Assembly: GCF_000219625.1 (NCBI RefSeq) | Contig: NC_018210.1 | Location: forward strand, 1,798,001 to 1,862,000 | Direction of reading: 5' to 3' | DNA from: Zymoseptoria tritici IPO323 | Taxonomy: Eukaryota; Ascomycota; Dothideomycetes; Mycosphaerellales; Mycosphaerellaceae | Length of the DNA: 64,000 nucleotides | In this document: positions 18,798 to 29,670 of the stretch, in pieces | Numbering within the stretch: the stretch's first letter is position 1 | Layout of the letters: each line of letters starts with the position of its first letter | Notes under the pieces: model-generated | The model's input: only the letters and a program-made list of their open reading frames with translations | Databases searched by the model: none | Told to the model about the DNA's origin: nothing | Position numbers and translations under genes: made by a program

Positions 18798-21700
18798 TCA
18801 CCCTCCTCCCCCACCACCACCTCCCCAAACAGTACTCAACCACCCCCCACCAAACCCCTGCGTAGCCGCCAAATTCGCCCAATCCGCAAACTCCCCTCCA
18901 TCAACAAAAGCAGCAATATCATCACCACCCAAGCGTGTATCGATACTATTCAGCCAAGCTTCCTTGGTCGTGGGATCCCAAGCTTGCTGCTGAGGAAGAC
19001 CATGCGGTGGAGGATGTTGCATTTGTTGCGAGGGATGGACGGAGTGAGATGGAGTTGGGTAGAGGGAGTGGCTCATTCCTACGGGTGTTGCGGAATGGTG
19101 CTGCGCGTGATGGCTGATTCCGTTGGTGTATGGGTTTGATGGTGGCGGCTGCATGGAGTAGGAGGTGTTTTGAGCCTGCCAAGTGCCGTATGATGTTGGT
19201 TGATGGCGGTCGAAGGGTGGAGAAGGCTGCGATCCAGGAGTCGTGCCAGTAGCGGATGTCGAGGTGAGACTCGGAGGCGCTCCTGAAGGTGTTTCGGAGA
19301 ATGACGGCCGGAAACCGTTAATCTGTTGAGCGTAATGGTGTGATGGTTGTGATGGGCTTTGTGAATGTTGCTGGTGCTGCTGCGGGTAAGATTCATAACT
19401 TCGGAAATGGCCATTGACCTGTGCTGCTGTACTCGCGGCACCAGCGGAAGCGCTCGGCGCCGCATTAATGGCACTCCAAGCGCCACTGTCGGGCCTGGTC
19501 GGTCCACTGGCCGGTGCAACGCGATCGCCGGGCTCTTCACTCTTAACGGTAGATCCGGCGCTGCTATCGTCGTAGACCGCGTCAAGAGGTCTGGAGTCAT
19601 TGCCGTGACCATCTGTCATCTCGACGTCCTCATCCTCGAGATTTCCAAATTCGTGTAATGTCCGCTCAAGCAGCTTGAACTCATCCAGACCGCCACCAGT
19701 GCCTCCTTCACGAAGACTGAGATGCCGAGTGCTGACGGGACTGTCGCCTTCCGACGAGCTCTCCATCGCCTGGGCAGACTTCCGGTAATCGCTCTTCAGC
19801 TTTCGGAAGTATTTATGCATGCGATTGATGGTCTTGAACCAGCCATCAGCCATCTGTAGTTTGGACCGCATCTGCCCAATCATCTCCAAGGCCTTGCGTG
19901 CAGCTTCGAAACCTTTGCTTTCGCTCTGTTTCGAGTTCGACGGCGTGTCAGAAGATTCCGGTCGGGTACACATGTAGCCGGCAGGATCCATCCAAGGGAA
20001 GTTGATGCAGTAGACTCCAACAAACGCAACGGTATATATGGCAAATCCGACAATCGGCGTTTCGACAAGAGCGTTCCACTCCTGGCAAGTTCTGACAAGA
20101 TCCATGATCTCGCGAGCCGACCGAAAACAGTCGCGGGCGCTTTCCTCCCAAAAGCCTGGTGGGATCTGGAACTTATCCGGAGGAAATGTGGGTGCATCCA
20201 AAGGGCCTTCGGGTTTTGAGCAGCGGATCGGTATGAAGGGCACATACTCGCGATGGAGCATGATTTGGCATAGCAGATAGACAGTATGCACGAGTGTGTA
20301 AGGTGTCGATGTTTTCAAGCTGATGTGTGCCTGAGTGTTCTGTGCTGTGAGACCATTCTGCCGTGGAAGACTGGTCTTGAACTCCGAGCACTGTCGACGT
20401 AACTTATAAAATTCTGAGCGCGGATCCCAAGGCGGATGCTCTTCAGTCCTGATTGAGTCAGCATAGTCAGTTATTCATTTGCGAACTGCACGACTCACCT
20501 CCTCCCTCCAGAGCAGGACCATTTGATCACCTTGCCGTAGATTTCAAGAATCTTCACGTATCGGCTGACCAGGCCCTCATCCGCTCCAGTCTCGAGACGC
20601 CCCTTTTCCTCTTCCGTCTCCTGCTGAGACTGTTTCTGCGGTGAGGATGCTGCACTCGGCTCCGGTGTTGATGTGCCACGCATCACCGACTGCTGACGAT
20701 GGTGCTGAACTTCTGCCCTTCCAGTACCGGCAGTGGTCTTGTCTTCCTCTCCCAACATGAGAGTACGCACTTTCTCGGCAAAAAGAAAAGATCGTTCACT
20801 GGCGGGTAGCTGAATGCGAAGCTCTCTTGCGTGAAGCATTTGCGGTCGATACTTCCCACTGCTGAGATAACGATCCATTATGTAGCAACTCCAAAACGTT
20901 CGTCGTCGGATTTCCTGCTGGATGAACGCATCTTCGCCCATCGCCTCTGCTGACGAGCCTTTGCGACTCGAATCGACGCCCATCCGCTCAGCTTCGCCAT
21001 TCAATGCCAACGAGCGAGACATCGGTTCATCATCCAGGTCCAATTCGTATTGCAGACCCATCGCCTGAGCAGCTCGGATGGCCGTACCAATCGCCAACCA
21101 CGCCTTCGCACCTCTACACATACCCCACTCGTGCAGTCCCAGCATCAATATCGCCTGTGTTCGCTCGATGTCGTGACCTTTGTTGTCCATCCAAAGATTT
21201 GCCACACGCTCGTTCGCGGCAGCAGCATAGTACTCGGAAGCTATCAGTGGATTGCTGGGTCGAGTTGATGTGGGTGGCGAGTGATGTGCAACAAGCTTTG
21301 GATGGAAACGAGCAGTCAATGCCAGAAAAGCCATGAGGAACTCCGTCGATGCCGGTGGTCTCGGACTTGTTGGCTCGCCTGAAGACGGATGCATACTCTG
21401 CTGATGAGCACTCCTCAACGGCTTCAAAAACGTCGGCGGGTGCAAAAACGGAAGGTCCGCAGAGTAATGCGTCTGAAAGATATCAAACAGCTCCTGCCAC
21501 ACCGTCGGCGTAAGCAATCTCGAATCCAACGCATCCAGTCTCGGCCTAGGACTCTCCCTTGAAGCCGACATGGGATTCGCAGCAAACGTCTGCGTGCTCT
21601 TTCTCGGCCTCTGCCGTCTCTCGACATCTCCATATGCATCTGTCCGGCTCGGCAAGCTATCCCGCCGCCGACTCCCACCACCACCACTCGTCACGGGTGA

Positions 21701-21817
21701 CGGATATGTGCATTCTCGGCCCGAGTTCTCACATGCGCGACATGTTGTTCCCACGCCGCTGTTGACGCATTTTACTTTTGATCGGCGGCAGCGGATGCAG
21801 GCGATGCTGGAGCGCAT
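18798..21817 (-). CDS. Zn(II)2Cys6 fungal transcription factor
   Basis: Two exons, 20499-21817 and 18798-20448, with a 50-bp intron; 989 aa from the ATG at 21817. This ATG lies right before a perfect zinc cluster (ACIRCRRSKVKC, then CRACENSGREC; spacing C-x2-C-x6-C-x8-C-x2-C-x6-C). The frame stays open upstream to about 22045 without an ATG, so a missing short first exon is likely. The middle homology region (fungal_trans type) runs from about residue 100, with FQTHYSADLPFLHPPTF and FWSCYIMDRYLSSGKYRP. Helical segments around the splice junction include WEESARDCFRSAREI and WNALVETPIVGFAIYTVAF. The C-terminal third is Gln/Pro/Ser-rich, a probable activation domain, and ends in a run of eight Gly. 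It binds DNA in the nucleus; target genes cannot be told from the sequence. Confidence 0.88.
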
Positions 21818-22726
21818 TCGGGCTTGTGTCTGCCTGGGCGATGGCCCGGCAGTAGCGGATGGTTGTGAGCCAGTGTTCTTGTCGATGGTGGCTGTAGGCT
21901 TGAGAGGGCTCTCGGGAGCTTGGAAGGTTTCCAGAAGTGAGTCGGCCAAACGGGCGTCTTGTTGCTCCACGGTGGGCGGGATTGTGGGGTTCGGGATGGT
22001 TGGTGAGGGCGTGGTGGATATCGGCGAAGCGAAGAAACGGTCGGGTCAGAACGAGCGGAAGAAGGAGTGATTGCCCGAGTTGTGAGGAGGGCACGAAGAA
22101 GCTGTGGTGGGCAAGGAAGTCGCCGTGCAATGTGGAGAGCTCGCGGAACTCCGGTGTCGTCGGCAATGTCGGGTCTTTGGTTCGGTCCGGATAGTGGAAG
22201 CCGGGATGTCTATCTCTTGCACCGTCTTGTGAACAACTTGTCTCGAAATCAAGAAACTCCAGATTCGAAATGATAGGAGGAAGGAGTGATCAGCAATGGT
22301 AGATTGAAAAGCAAGAGCGACTAAGGTATGTAGTAGTATGCTGCAAGGTCCCGTTGCAACCAAACTCCCGTCGATAGCTGCTCGGCATTGACGGGACGGA
22401 CTGAGTTCGGCTTCTTTGCTAGCCGAGACGACGCCGAGCTTCTCCATCTTCCAGGATAATGTTCTCAAACTATTACACGTCATGGACGACATGGTCGTTC
22501 CTTCCTGCAAGTCTACACAAGTGAGCCAGTATGCCTCTCAGCCGATCCGGGCGAAGAAGCGCCGTGTGCTTTACGCCCAAACAAGCATGCCGCGCTCTTC
22601 CGGCACCATGGTTCGGCTCTCGACAGGGGCGGAGGCAGGCAGCATATGTTCGGGGGCCGGCATTGGTCTATCCCTCTTCCGAAGCAAAATCTCGGAGTTG
22701 CGAGCAATTCTTGATCATGGCAAAGA
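21818..22726. other. Upstream region of the regulator gene and insertion flank
   Basis: It probably includes the missing 5' exon and promoter of the Zn2Cys6 gene. From about 22100 to the retrotransposon only short frames without motifs are visible. Confidence 0.45.
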
Positions 22727-22731
22727 CGCTG
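22727..22731. repeat. Target site duplication CGCTG, left
   Basis: The five bases before the left LTR are identical to the five after the right LTR (29671-29675). Five bases is the usual duplication made by Ty1/copia integrases. Confidence 0.9.
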
Positions 22732-22851
22732 TGTTGAAAGGATGTCTTGTCAAGTGATTGATTGAAGGAACTAACTACCAACTGAGAGTGAGATATCCTG
22801 ATAAACACCATTTGGAGCTAGCCAGCCATTGCCAGCCACCGTATTTCAACA
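22732..22851 (-). repeat. 3' LTR of the copia element
   Basis: It is 120 bp long, base-for-base identical to 29551-29670, with the inverted ends TGTTGAAA and TTTCAACA. It is short for an LTR. Confidence 0.95.
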
Positions 22852-22860
22852 CTCCCCCTC
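22852..22860 (-). other. Polypurine tract of the copia element
   Basis: On the element strand GAGGGGGAG directly abuts the 3' LTR, the position at which plus-strand DNA synthesis is primed. Confidence 0.75.
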
Positions 22861-22921
22861 GTTGGCTGTTCCATGCTGGCCTCGTCAAACCCTTTCGTGA
22901 GGGAAGAGTACCAGCTCTTGA

Positions 22922-23923
22922 TCAAGTGTAGTTCTTGCTAAGGTATTCCATCTCAACAAACGATTCCCAGCGCGGCTCCTTCAGGTCTTCTTCTTCGAAG
23001 GGCTTATCCTTAATCCAACTCATCTTGTGAACCCATCTCATGGTGTGGCCGATGCAGTGGTTCTCGTCGACTTCAATAGAAGTGTCCGAATACTGCTTGT
23101 ATTCCATAGTGTCTGAGATGAAGTCGTCGTGAATGTTTCCCATAAAGACCTTCTTGATTTGCCAGCGCTTGATGATCAGCTTGTACCATTTGACGATTGA
23201 TCCGTGAAGGTCCTTAAGCTTAACGGTTTGGTGTCGCTCCAGCAGTGGACCGGAATCGCAGTCGTAGATAAACAGGTATTTCCCATGAGCTGTAGGTCCA
23301 CCGACGATTGCAAAAGCCCAAAGGTGCCATGGAAAGTCCTTCCAGCGCGGGTTATTAACCCAGTTCACTTGTGGACTTTTGACGATAGCAATCCAGGTCT
23401 TGGCCGTGTGCTCGTCGTCTTCGCTGCTTCGAGTCTTGGGAGTTTTTGAGAAAGCAGAGAAGATGTCGGTGTCTGCGACGTCGTCGTATGCGGACGCCCA
23501 GTTAACCCGTTCCTGGTCGGTAACACAACAAAGGGTCTTTGGATGAATGTATGGCCTAAGGATGCCATACTTCTCAGTCGTTTGAGTATCGAAAGCCTTG
23601 AGCATGTTGTTCATCTCCTTGCAGTCTTGAAGCTTTTCGGTAGCGGTGAAGTGGTCTCGGTAGATCGACTCTAGAGTGCTCTTGCTCAGAACGCTAAGAT
23701 CGACGCCTCCAAGGTCTTCCGGAAGGAGTGGACGTCTCTTTTCGATCCTTTGGCGAAGGACTCGGCCAGCGGCAGTAGTCAGGAAGTCGGCGGTATCAGA
23801 CAGTAGAGGTGACCAGTCTGAATCAATTCTCACCAAGGTAGGGCGGCCAAATTCGTTCTCTGTGAGCTCAAATCCAGACTCGGTTCCACGCATGTGGTTT
23901 TGGTGGAAAGGGAAGTCTTCCAT
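22922..23923 (-). CDS. Accessory ORF of the copia element, possible Ulp1-like cysteine protease fold
   Basis: Intact frame of 333 aa between RNase H and the 3' LTR, on the element's coding strand, starting at ATG 23923. It is not gag or pol. The C-terminal half has a pattern like C48 (Ulp1/SENP) cysteine proteases: WHLWAFAIVGG (candidate His200), FIYDCDSG about 20 residues later (candidate Asp221 or 223), and VDENHCIGHTMRWV (candidate Cys290), in the order His, Asp, Cys. Spacing is somewhat larger than in yeast Ulp1. The usual Gln before the Cys is absent, so activity is doubtful. The N-terminal half has no recognisable motif. The family guess is inference; that the ORF lies inside the LTR-bounded element is seen directly. 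It could be a captured host gene. Confidence 0.7.
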   Translation of the reverse strand: MEDFPFHQNHMRGTESGFELTENEFGRPTLVRIDSDWSPLLSDTADFLTTAAGRVLRQRIEKRRPLLPEDLGGVDLSVLSKSTLESIYRDHFTATEKLQDCKEMNNMLKAFDTQTTEKYGILRPYIHPKTLCCVTDQERVNWASAYDDVADTDIFSAFSKTPKTRSSEDDEHTAKTWIAIVKSPQVNWVNNPRWKDFPWHLWAFAIVGGPTAHGKYLFIYDCDSGPLLERHQTVKLKDLHGSIVKWYKLIIKRWQIKKVFMGNIHDDFISDTMEYKQYSDTSIEVDENHCIGHTMRWVHKMSWIKDKPFEEEDLKEPRWESFVEMEYLSKNYT

Positions 23924-24235
23924 AGCTGATATCGGAAGGTCTTGGAATCGGATGTTCGAGAAAGGAAGCAGGTTTGGCCCTGAAGTCAGAAAAATCCTTA
24001 TACTTCATCGCTGAGGTCAGCGCCGAGAGTCACATGACTGCGAAACTCAGGCAGGGATTTGACAGCGACGGCGATATCTCGATCAGACTCCGGTGAAAGT
24101 GTCTTCAAACTTCCGTATACCGTAGGCGTGTATGCTCTGTGCGTCCTCGATAATCAAGAAAATAGGCCTTGCCAGTAGTCATGTCGCTGTCGTGGTCTTG
24201 GCACGAGATCCAGCGGCGATCTGCCTGTTGGTAGA

Positions 24236-27200
24236 TCACTCCCCCTCGTTGTTAGGCTCCTTGGTCCGGTTCTTCTTTTGATCAGTCATCGACTGTAGCC
24301 ACCGGGGAGTTTCAACGTGGGAGGGGAGTGCTAGTCCGAGCGCCCTTCTGAACGCATGGAACTGTTTGTTAGCGAGAGGTTTTGTCAGGCCATCGGCGAT
24401 CATCTTCTCGGTTTCAACCCAGTGCAGCTCGATGTCCCCTTCTTGCACTCGTTCGCGAATAAAGTGCGTGTCAACGCTGAAGTGCTTTGACCGCGAGTGA
24501 AAGGTAGGGTTCTTAGCGAGCGCCATTGCACCTTGGTTATCGCAGTGGATGATCGTTGCTTGCGGTCCATGATTTCCTTCGGGAAGGAGTTGATCGAGGA
24601 GCGTCTTTAGCCAGATAGCTTCTTTCGCCGCCTATGTTTGTCCCATGTATTCTGCTTCAACCGTCGACAACGCCACTCTCGTCTGTCGTTTTGACGACCA
24701 AGAGATAGCTCCGCTACCTAGGCTGAACACCCAGCCGGACGTAGAGCGGCGTGTCTCGGGGTCTTGCGCCCAGTCGGAGTCAGTGTAGCCGCTAAGGTCC
24801 TTCAAGTCTCCTTGGAACACCAGTTCGAAATCGACTGTGGCTCTCAAGTAGCACATGATTCTCTTAACGAGCTTCCAATGTTCTTCCGTAGGGTTAGCGC
24901 AGAATCGGCTGACAACAGATACGGAGAATGCGATGTCTGGTCGTGTGCCTAGCATGGCGTACATCAATAATCCAACGGCAGACTGATACTTCTTGCGGAG
25001 TTCGTCTAGGGCGATGTAGCCTTCTTTTGCTAGCTCGATTTTGGACGCCGAGTCCATCGGTGTTGTGTAGATTTTCTCTTCCCATACACCGTGTTGTTGA
25101 AGGAATTTCTCGACGTAGGCTCTCTAGCCGAGGAAGATCTTCCGGTTAACGCGGTCGCGGCGAACAGTCATTCCAAGGTAGTATGCGCAAGGGCCGAGGT
25201 CGGACATTTCGAAACGCTCCGACAGCTGGTTCTTAATCTCTTGAATCTCCAGTTTCTTTGGCCCAACGATAAGTAGATCGTCAACGTAGACAGCGATGAA
25301 GGTGTGTCCTCGGAAGAATACGCTAATGTCGGCAACGAGGGGCTTGAATCCGATCTTATTAAGGTAAGAGGTTAGGGTGTTGTACCAGGTGCGAGGCGAC
25401 TGTTTAAGGCCGTAGAGCGCGCGATCGAGCAGACAGACGTTGTCACTCCCTTCTTCGAATTCATGGGGTTGTTCGACGTACACAGTTTCCTAGATAAGTC
25501 CGTAGAGGAAGGCGGTCTTAACATCCATCTGTTCGATTTCCAGGTCGAGAGCGGCGGCGATAGCAAACAGGGCCTTGTAGCTCATTGGCTTTACGACCGA
25601 GGCGAATGTCTCGGTGTAGTCGGAGCCTTCTTCCTGTGCGTAGCCTTTGACGACCCAGCGTGCCTTGTATTTAAGTATCTCGCCGTTCGGTCCCCTTTTC
25701 AATTTGAAGACCCATCTGCCGGGTAAAACCTTCTTGCCGTTTCTTAAAACTTCCGCTCGTTTCTTCAATCTCCATGTCTTGTTCTTCCGAAGTGATTTTA
25801 CTTCTTCTAACATAGCGTCCTTCCATTCGGACCACATTGTATCAGCCTTTGCTTGGTAGACAGTCCGAGGTTCAGACGGTTCCGTTGCAGCGGCGGCGGT
25901 GGCGATAAAAGAGAACATCAGAATAGCTTGTATTTCCGGGAATTCGGAGAGTGCTTTGGCGAGCGGATTGCTTTGAGCGTTCAATGTAACAAAGAGGTTG
26001 TCTCGGTGACTTGCGAGGCGGCTCTCGGTTTCCGCGTCTTGTTTGGCGATCAGTGCGTAGTCGGTTTCTGGAAACAACGAGTTCGGCCTTCGCTGGCGTT
26101 TCTCTCTGTATCCGTCTGGGATGGTCTCGTCTTGAGGGCGTTCGTCAGGCGGAGGCGTTGGCGTTCGAGGAGGCGGAGTTGGCGTTCGAGGAGGCGGAGT
26201 TGGCGTTCGAGGAGGCGGAGTTGGCGTTCGAGGAGGCGGTGGAGGCGTTGGCGAGCGAGAAGGACTGACTATTTCGATGTCGGAGTCACTGCTTGATGCT
26301 TCACTATCCAATTCTCCCCCTGAAGCGTTATGCCGTGAGTCTTTTGCCGATCGGCGAATCGGACCAAGGAGTCTAACGTTACGCCTCTTAGACGGTGGCT
26401 CGTCTTCGCTGTCGCTGTCGCTACTGTCGGTTTCCTCGCGGATGTGCTTTCTGTGTTCTTTAAAGATCACGTTGTACACCCAGCGTGGCTCCTTCCAGTT
26501 TGGGCAGATGACAAGGTATTGCTTGTTTCCCTTGAATCCGAGCAGTTTACCGATGTCAGCGCGGTGAACGTACCCGGGGCGTTTGTCCTTTGGCTCCTTT
26601 TTCAGGACATAGGCTTTTGAGCCGATCTTGCGAATGTTAGAGATGTCAGGGCGTTCGCCTGTCCATGCCTCGTGTGCGGTAATATCGAGTCGGCTGTTCG
26701 GGCACCGGTTGCGCAGGTAGGCCATTGCTTCGACGACGGCGGGCCACCATTTCAGCTCGAGTTTGCCCGCGTACAGCGTAGGCTCCAATTTCTCGAGGAT
26801 GATTTTGTTAACGACTTCGGCAACCCCATTTGATTGACTTTGCTCGGTGCTTGTGAATTCGAGTTCAATTCCTCGATCATAGCAGAGATTTTTGAAGTCG
26901 TTTGTAATGAATTCACTGCCTTGGTCGAGGCGAATCCGCCGGCATTTGAACACAGGCGTTTCATGATGGTCGAGGTAGTGGCGTACGAGGTCGACAACGT
27001 CACGGACATGCTTGTACACTAAGCAGTCAGTATTTGTTGTGCTGTCGTCCACGATTGTGAGCCAGAAGCGAGAACCGTCGTATCCTCGAGTCTCCTTTGG
27101 GCCGTATTTTGAGTCCATGTGGAGAAGGTCGAGCTTTTGCTTTCCGCGTTTGATGTGCCCTCGGTGAGGTTTTGCGTGGAAACGACCCATAACGCACGCT

Positions 27201-28675
27201 TCGCAGATGCATTGGCCATCGAGAGTGTGAGCGTCCATGCCGTCTACCATCTTCTTTAGCCTGCGGACGTTTTGTTCACCTAGGTGACCGAGGCGTTCGT
27301 GCCAGAGTGAGGCCCATCCGTCCTCGACTTCGTATGCGGCCATGCAAAGGTCGTCCTGTGGCGTTGGCATCGTGTCGAGGATAAGCAGTCCTTCCTCGAA
27401 TTGGGTTCGGAAAGCCTTATTTCCCTTTACAAACGAGAGACCGGTAGTTGAGGGTATAACCTGGTCAAATTGAGACCAGATTTGGTCGAGGGAGAGCAGG
27501 TTAACACCGGCATTCGGGGAATACTTCACATTTGTAATGTTCAATTTGTGAAGCTTTCCATCGACGCGAGCCGGAATTTGAATAGTGCCAATGCCGATAG
27601 GATTGACGGAGTTGCCGCCAATGCCGCGAGAGGTATGTCCATGGATTTCCTTGAAAGAGGTAAAGACATCGCGGCGGCCGATTAGGTGAGAAGAGGCGCC
27701 GGAGTCGATGATCCACGTGTCGAAGAGGCTCCTTCCTTTGTGGAAAGTCATCGTTTCTCCAGAGCGAGAGGCGACGTTAAAGGCGCTATCGTCCGAGATA
27801 GCCACGTGTTGCACTGTTTTCTTCTTTGTTTCGGAAGAGAAGAATGTTGTCTCGTCGTCGTCGCTGACCTTTCGCTTCTTTGACTCTCGTTCTTTCCACC
27901 ATTCAGGCGCCTTGCTCGGGTTAAGAGAAAAGCACTCACCGCGGTGAGGGCGTTTGCAGTGCTTGCACTTCTCCCGAGGCTGATGTGGTTGTGCCTTTGG
28001 CCTTCGTCCGGCGAACATGTGCGATTCAGAAGATGCCTTCTGAATGTGATGGAAACGCTCTGCGTCAGCGATAGCGTCCGCAAGAGTAACTTGCACCGTA
28101 ACTCCCCCAGTTGTCTTCGGGAGTATGTTGTGCGTCTGCATGAAGGTCGTTTGCCACATGTCGAACTCGGAGGAAAGGCCAGTAATGAACTTCATTACGG
28201 CGAAGCATTCGTCTTGCGTAACCTTCGAGTGGATCTGGGTAAAGCGGTTCCAAAGGCGTCTTACCTCAGAACCGTAGGCGTTCACTCCTTCGGATTGGAT
28301 GGTAAGTTGATTCCATTCCTCGATTAGAGTCTTGAATTCGCCGTCTCCGGAAAGAGAGTAGTTCTTCTCGAGGATCTCCAGCGCGTCGAGTGGTGTAGTA
28401 CATTCCTTAATAAGGTCTTTTGCGTTGTAGCAGCACTTATCTTTGATGACTCCGAGCGCTCTTTCTTGCTTGTCTCTAAATTCGCGTACGTACTTCGTCC
28501 AATCGGCAGGGTCGTAGTGAAGTTCGCCTTCTGGGTTGACAGGATCCTTTGTTTTAATCATGGCCGAGAAGCCGTGCGTTGCGAGTTGATTTCGAATCTT
28601 GTCGCTCCAGACCTCCCAGTCCTTCTGGGTCTCGAGGACCGGGACTGACAGGGTTACTGCTTTCTCGGAAGACAT
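24236..28675 (-). pseudogene. gag-pol of the Ty1/copia element, broken by three TAG codons
   Basis: One frame of 1,480 codons from ATG 28675 to the stop at 24236, broken only by TAG at 25490-25492, 25124-25126 and 24632-24634. Order: Gag (about 1-300) with a short zinc knuckle (CKHCKRPHRGEC, C-x2-C-x3-H-x3-C); protease WIIDSGASSHL; integrase zinc part (HERLGH ... CEAC) and catalytic core with Asp in HMDSKYG and RLDQGSEF and Glu in NGVAEVVN; a proline-rich linker of RTPTPPP repeats; reverse transcriptase with FAVYVDDLL-type active site (IAVYVDDLLIVG); RNase H with GYTDSDWAQD and STVEAEYM. Each stop replaces what is most simply a CAG codon (C to T before A), the change made by RIP. As it stands the protein would end within the reverse transcriptase, before its active site. 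Confidence 0.93.
26150..26245 (-). repeat. 21-bp tandem repeat inside pol (RTPTPPP linker)
   Basis: Four near-identical 21-bp units encode RTPTPPP in the linker between integrase and reverse transcriptase. The repeat keeps the reading frame, so it behaves as a flexible spacer. Confidence 0.85.
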
Positions 28676-29268
28676 GGTCGCACGAGTGGAAGAGACTTTG
28701 GAGGTGTTGATTGTCTTCTAAGTATTTTCCGGTTCTCGTGGATTGGCAGATCGTATCCGGGACAGGGCGGATCTGAAGATGCTCGTGAAAAGCAAAGGTG
28801 TTGTTCTTGTCCGCGATGTCGGTCAACCCGGAGAAGTAACGGCGGTGGTGTTAATGGCACGAGTCCAAACAGTTCTCGAAGGTGTGGAGATGGAGGATCA
28901 GGGATATCAAGCGCGACTGCTCGTGGTAACGGAGAGCGAGATTGCCTGTTTTTCTTCCGTTTTCGAGGTGGTTCTGGTTCGTAGTCGCTTTCGAAGGTGA
29001 AAGGAATCGGTGCGACGGTGCGGGAATCGAGTCGACGGATGTCCTTGTTCTCGGTCTCGATAGTCTCGAAAAGGTATGGGAAAGAGGCTCTTGAGAGGCG
29101 TCGTTCGATAATGGACTTCTTGAGGAGAGTGCGGCTCCTAAGGAGGTAACGATGGGTTCGAGGGGTTTCGGAGGTTTGGAAGGTATCGAAGAAGGATACA
29201 AGTTGACTGTAGTATCTTCTCTTTTTCGAGTAAGTACTCTCGATACTTGTATTCTCTTGACTGTCCAT
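28654..29268 (-). CDS. Upstream ORF of the copia element (ORF0), unknown
   Basis: Frame of 204 aa between the primer site and gag, starting at ATG 29268. Its stop lies 20 bp beyond the gag ATG, so the two frames overlap by 22 bp, with gag in the -1 register. The protein is Arg/Ser/Pro-rich with a strong nuclear-signal-like cluster (PPRKRKKNRQSRS), a YLLRSRTLLKKS basic helix and proline patches. I do not recognise it. It may be a real accessory product, translated before gag by reinitiation or from a separate transcript, or a chance frame in the long leader. Its length and protein-like composition favour the first. Confidence 0.5.
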   Translation of the reverse strand: MDSQENTSIESTYSKKRRYYSQLVSFFDTFQTSETPRTHRYLLRSRTLLKKSIIERRLSRASFPYLFETIETENKDIRRLDSRTVAPIPFTFESDYEPEPPRKRKKNRQSRSPLPRAVALDIPDPPSPHLRELFGLVPLTPPPLLLRVDRHRGQEQHLCFSRASSDPPCPGYDLPIHENRKILRRQSTPPKSLPLVRPCLPRKQ

Positions 29269-29535
29269 CGTTAGCGTAATATCTCGAAAAGAAGGAGGTT
29301 GGTAATTAAGGTGTCTGGTGGTTTAGCGTGAAGAAGTTTTTCTTCCAGCCATCGAATTTTGAAAGGTGGCAGGTAATTCCAGCCATCTTGTTTTGAAGGG
29401 CTTGCGGGAGCATCCGCTTAGCCGAGGTATGAAATCCTTTCTTGTCTTGGTGTCTTCATTCGTTTCGGTCGTGTGTGGTATAGCACCGTGAGTGCGGAGC
29501 GGAAATGCAATGAAGAATGAAGACGGCGGCGCAAA

Positions 29536-29550
29536 GCCGGGCTCATAACC
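29536..29550 (-). other. Primer binding site matching the initiator tRNA-Met anticodon arm
   Basis: The 15 bases next to the 5' LTR read GGTTATGAGCCCGGC on the element strand. This is complementary to the GCCGGGCTCATAACC anticodon stem-loop of initiator tRNA-Met, with CAT as the anticodon. Priming from an internal half-tRNA is a known feature of Drosophila copia and yeast Ty5. Confidence 0.8.
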
Positions 29551-29670
29551 TGTTGAAAGGATGTCTTGTCAAGTGATTGATTGAAGGAACTAACTACCAA
29601 CTGAGAGTGAGATATCCTGATAAACACCATTTGGAGCTAGCCAGCCATTGCCAGCCACCGTATTTCAACA
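29551..29670 (-). repeat. 5' LTR of the copia element
   Basis: It is 120 bp long and identical to 22732-22851. The element transcript should start within it, reading leftward. Confidence 0.95.

Larger units (their letters stand above)
22732..29670 (-). mobile_element. Complete Ty1/copia LTR retrotransposon (6.94 kb) with extra ORFs
   Basis: Bounded by two identical 120-bp LTRs that start TGTTGAAA and end TTTCAACA, and flanked by the CGCTG duplication. Transcribed right to left. Order along the element: 5' LTR (29551-29670), primer site matching the initiator-Met tRNA anticodon arm (29536-29550), an upstream ORF (28654-29268), gag-pol (24236-28675), a 333-codon ORF (22922-23923), a purine tract (22852-22860) and the 3' LTR (22732-22851). 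Pol order is protease, integrase, reverse transcriptase, RNase H, which defines copia. Identical LTRs mean recent insertion. Base composition is normal and there is no heavy RIP, but pol holds three in-frame TAG codons. No gene is clearly interrupted at the insertion site. Confidence 0.95.

Noticed and set aside
21818..22045. Start of the Zn2Cys6 protein at 21970
   Set aside because: The codon there is GTG. No ATG exists in this frame before the stop near 22046, so a separate upstream exon is more likely than a GTG start.
22416..22757. Host gene interrupted by the copia insertion
   Set aside because: Joining the two flanks at CGCTG gives only a short frame without recognisable similarity; I cannot support a disrupted gene.
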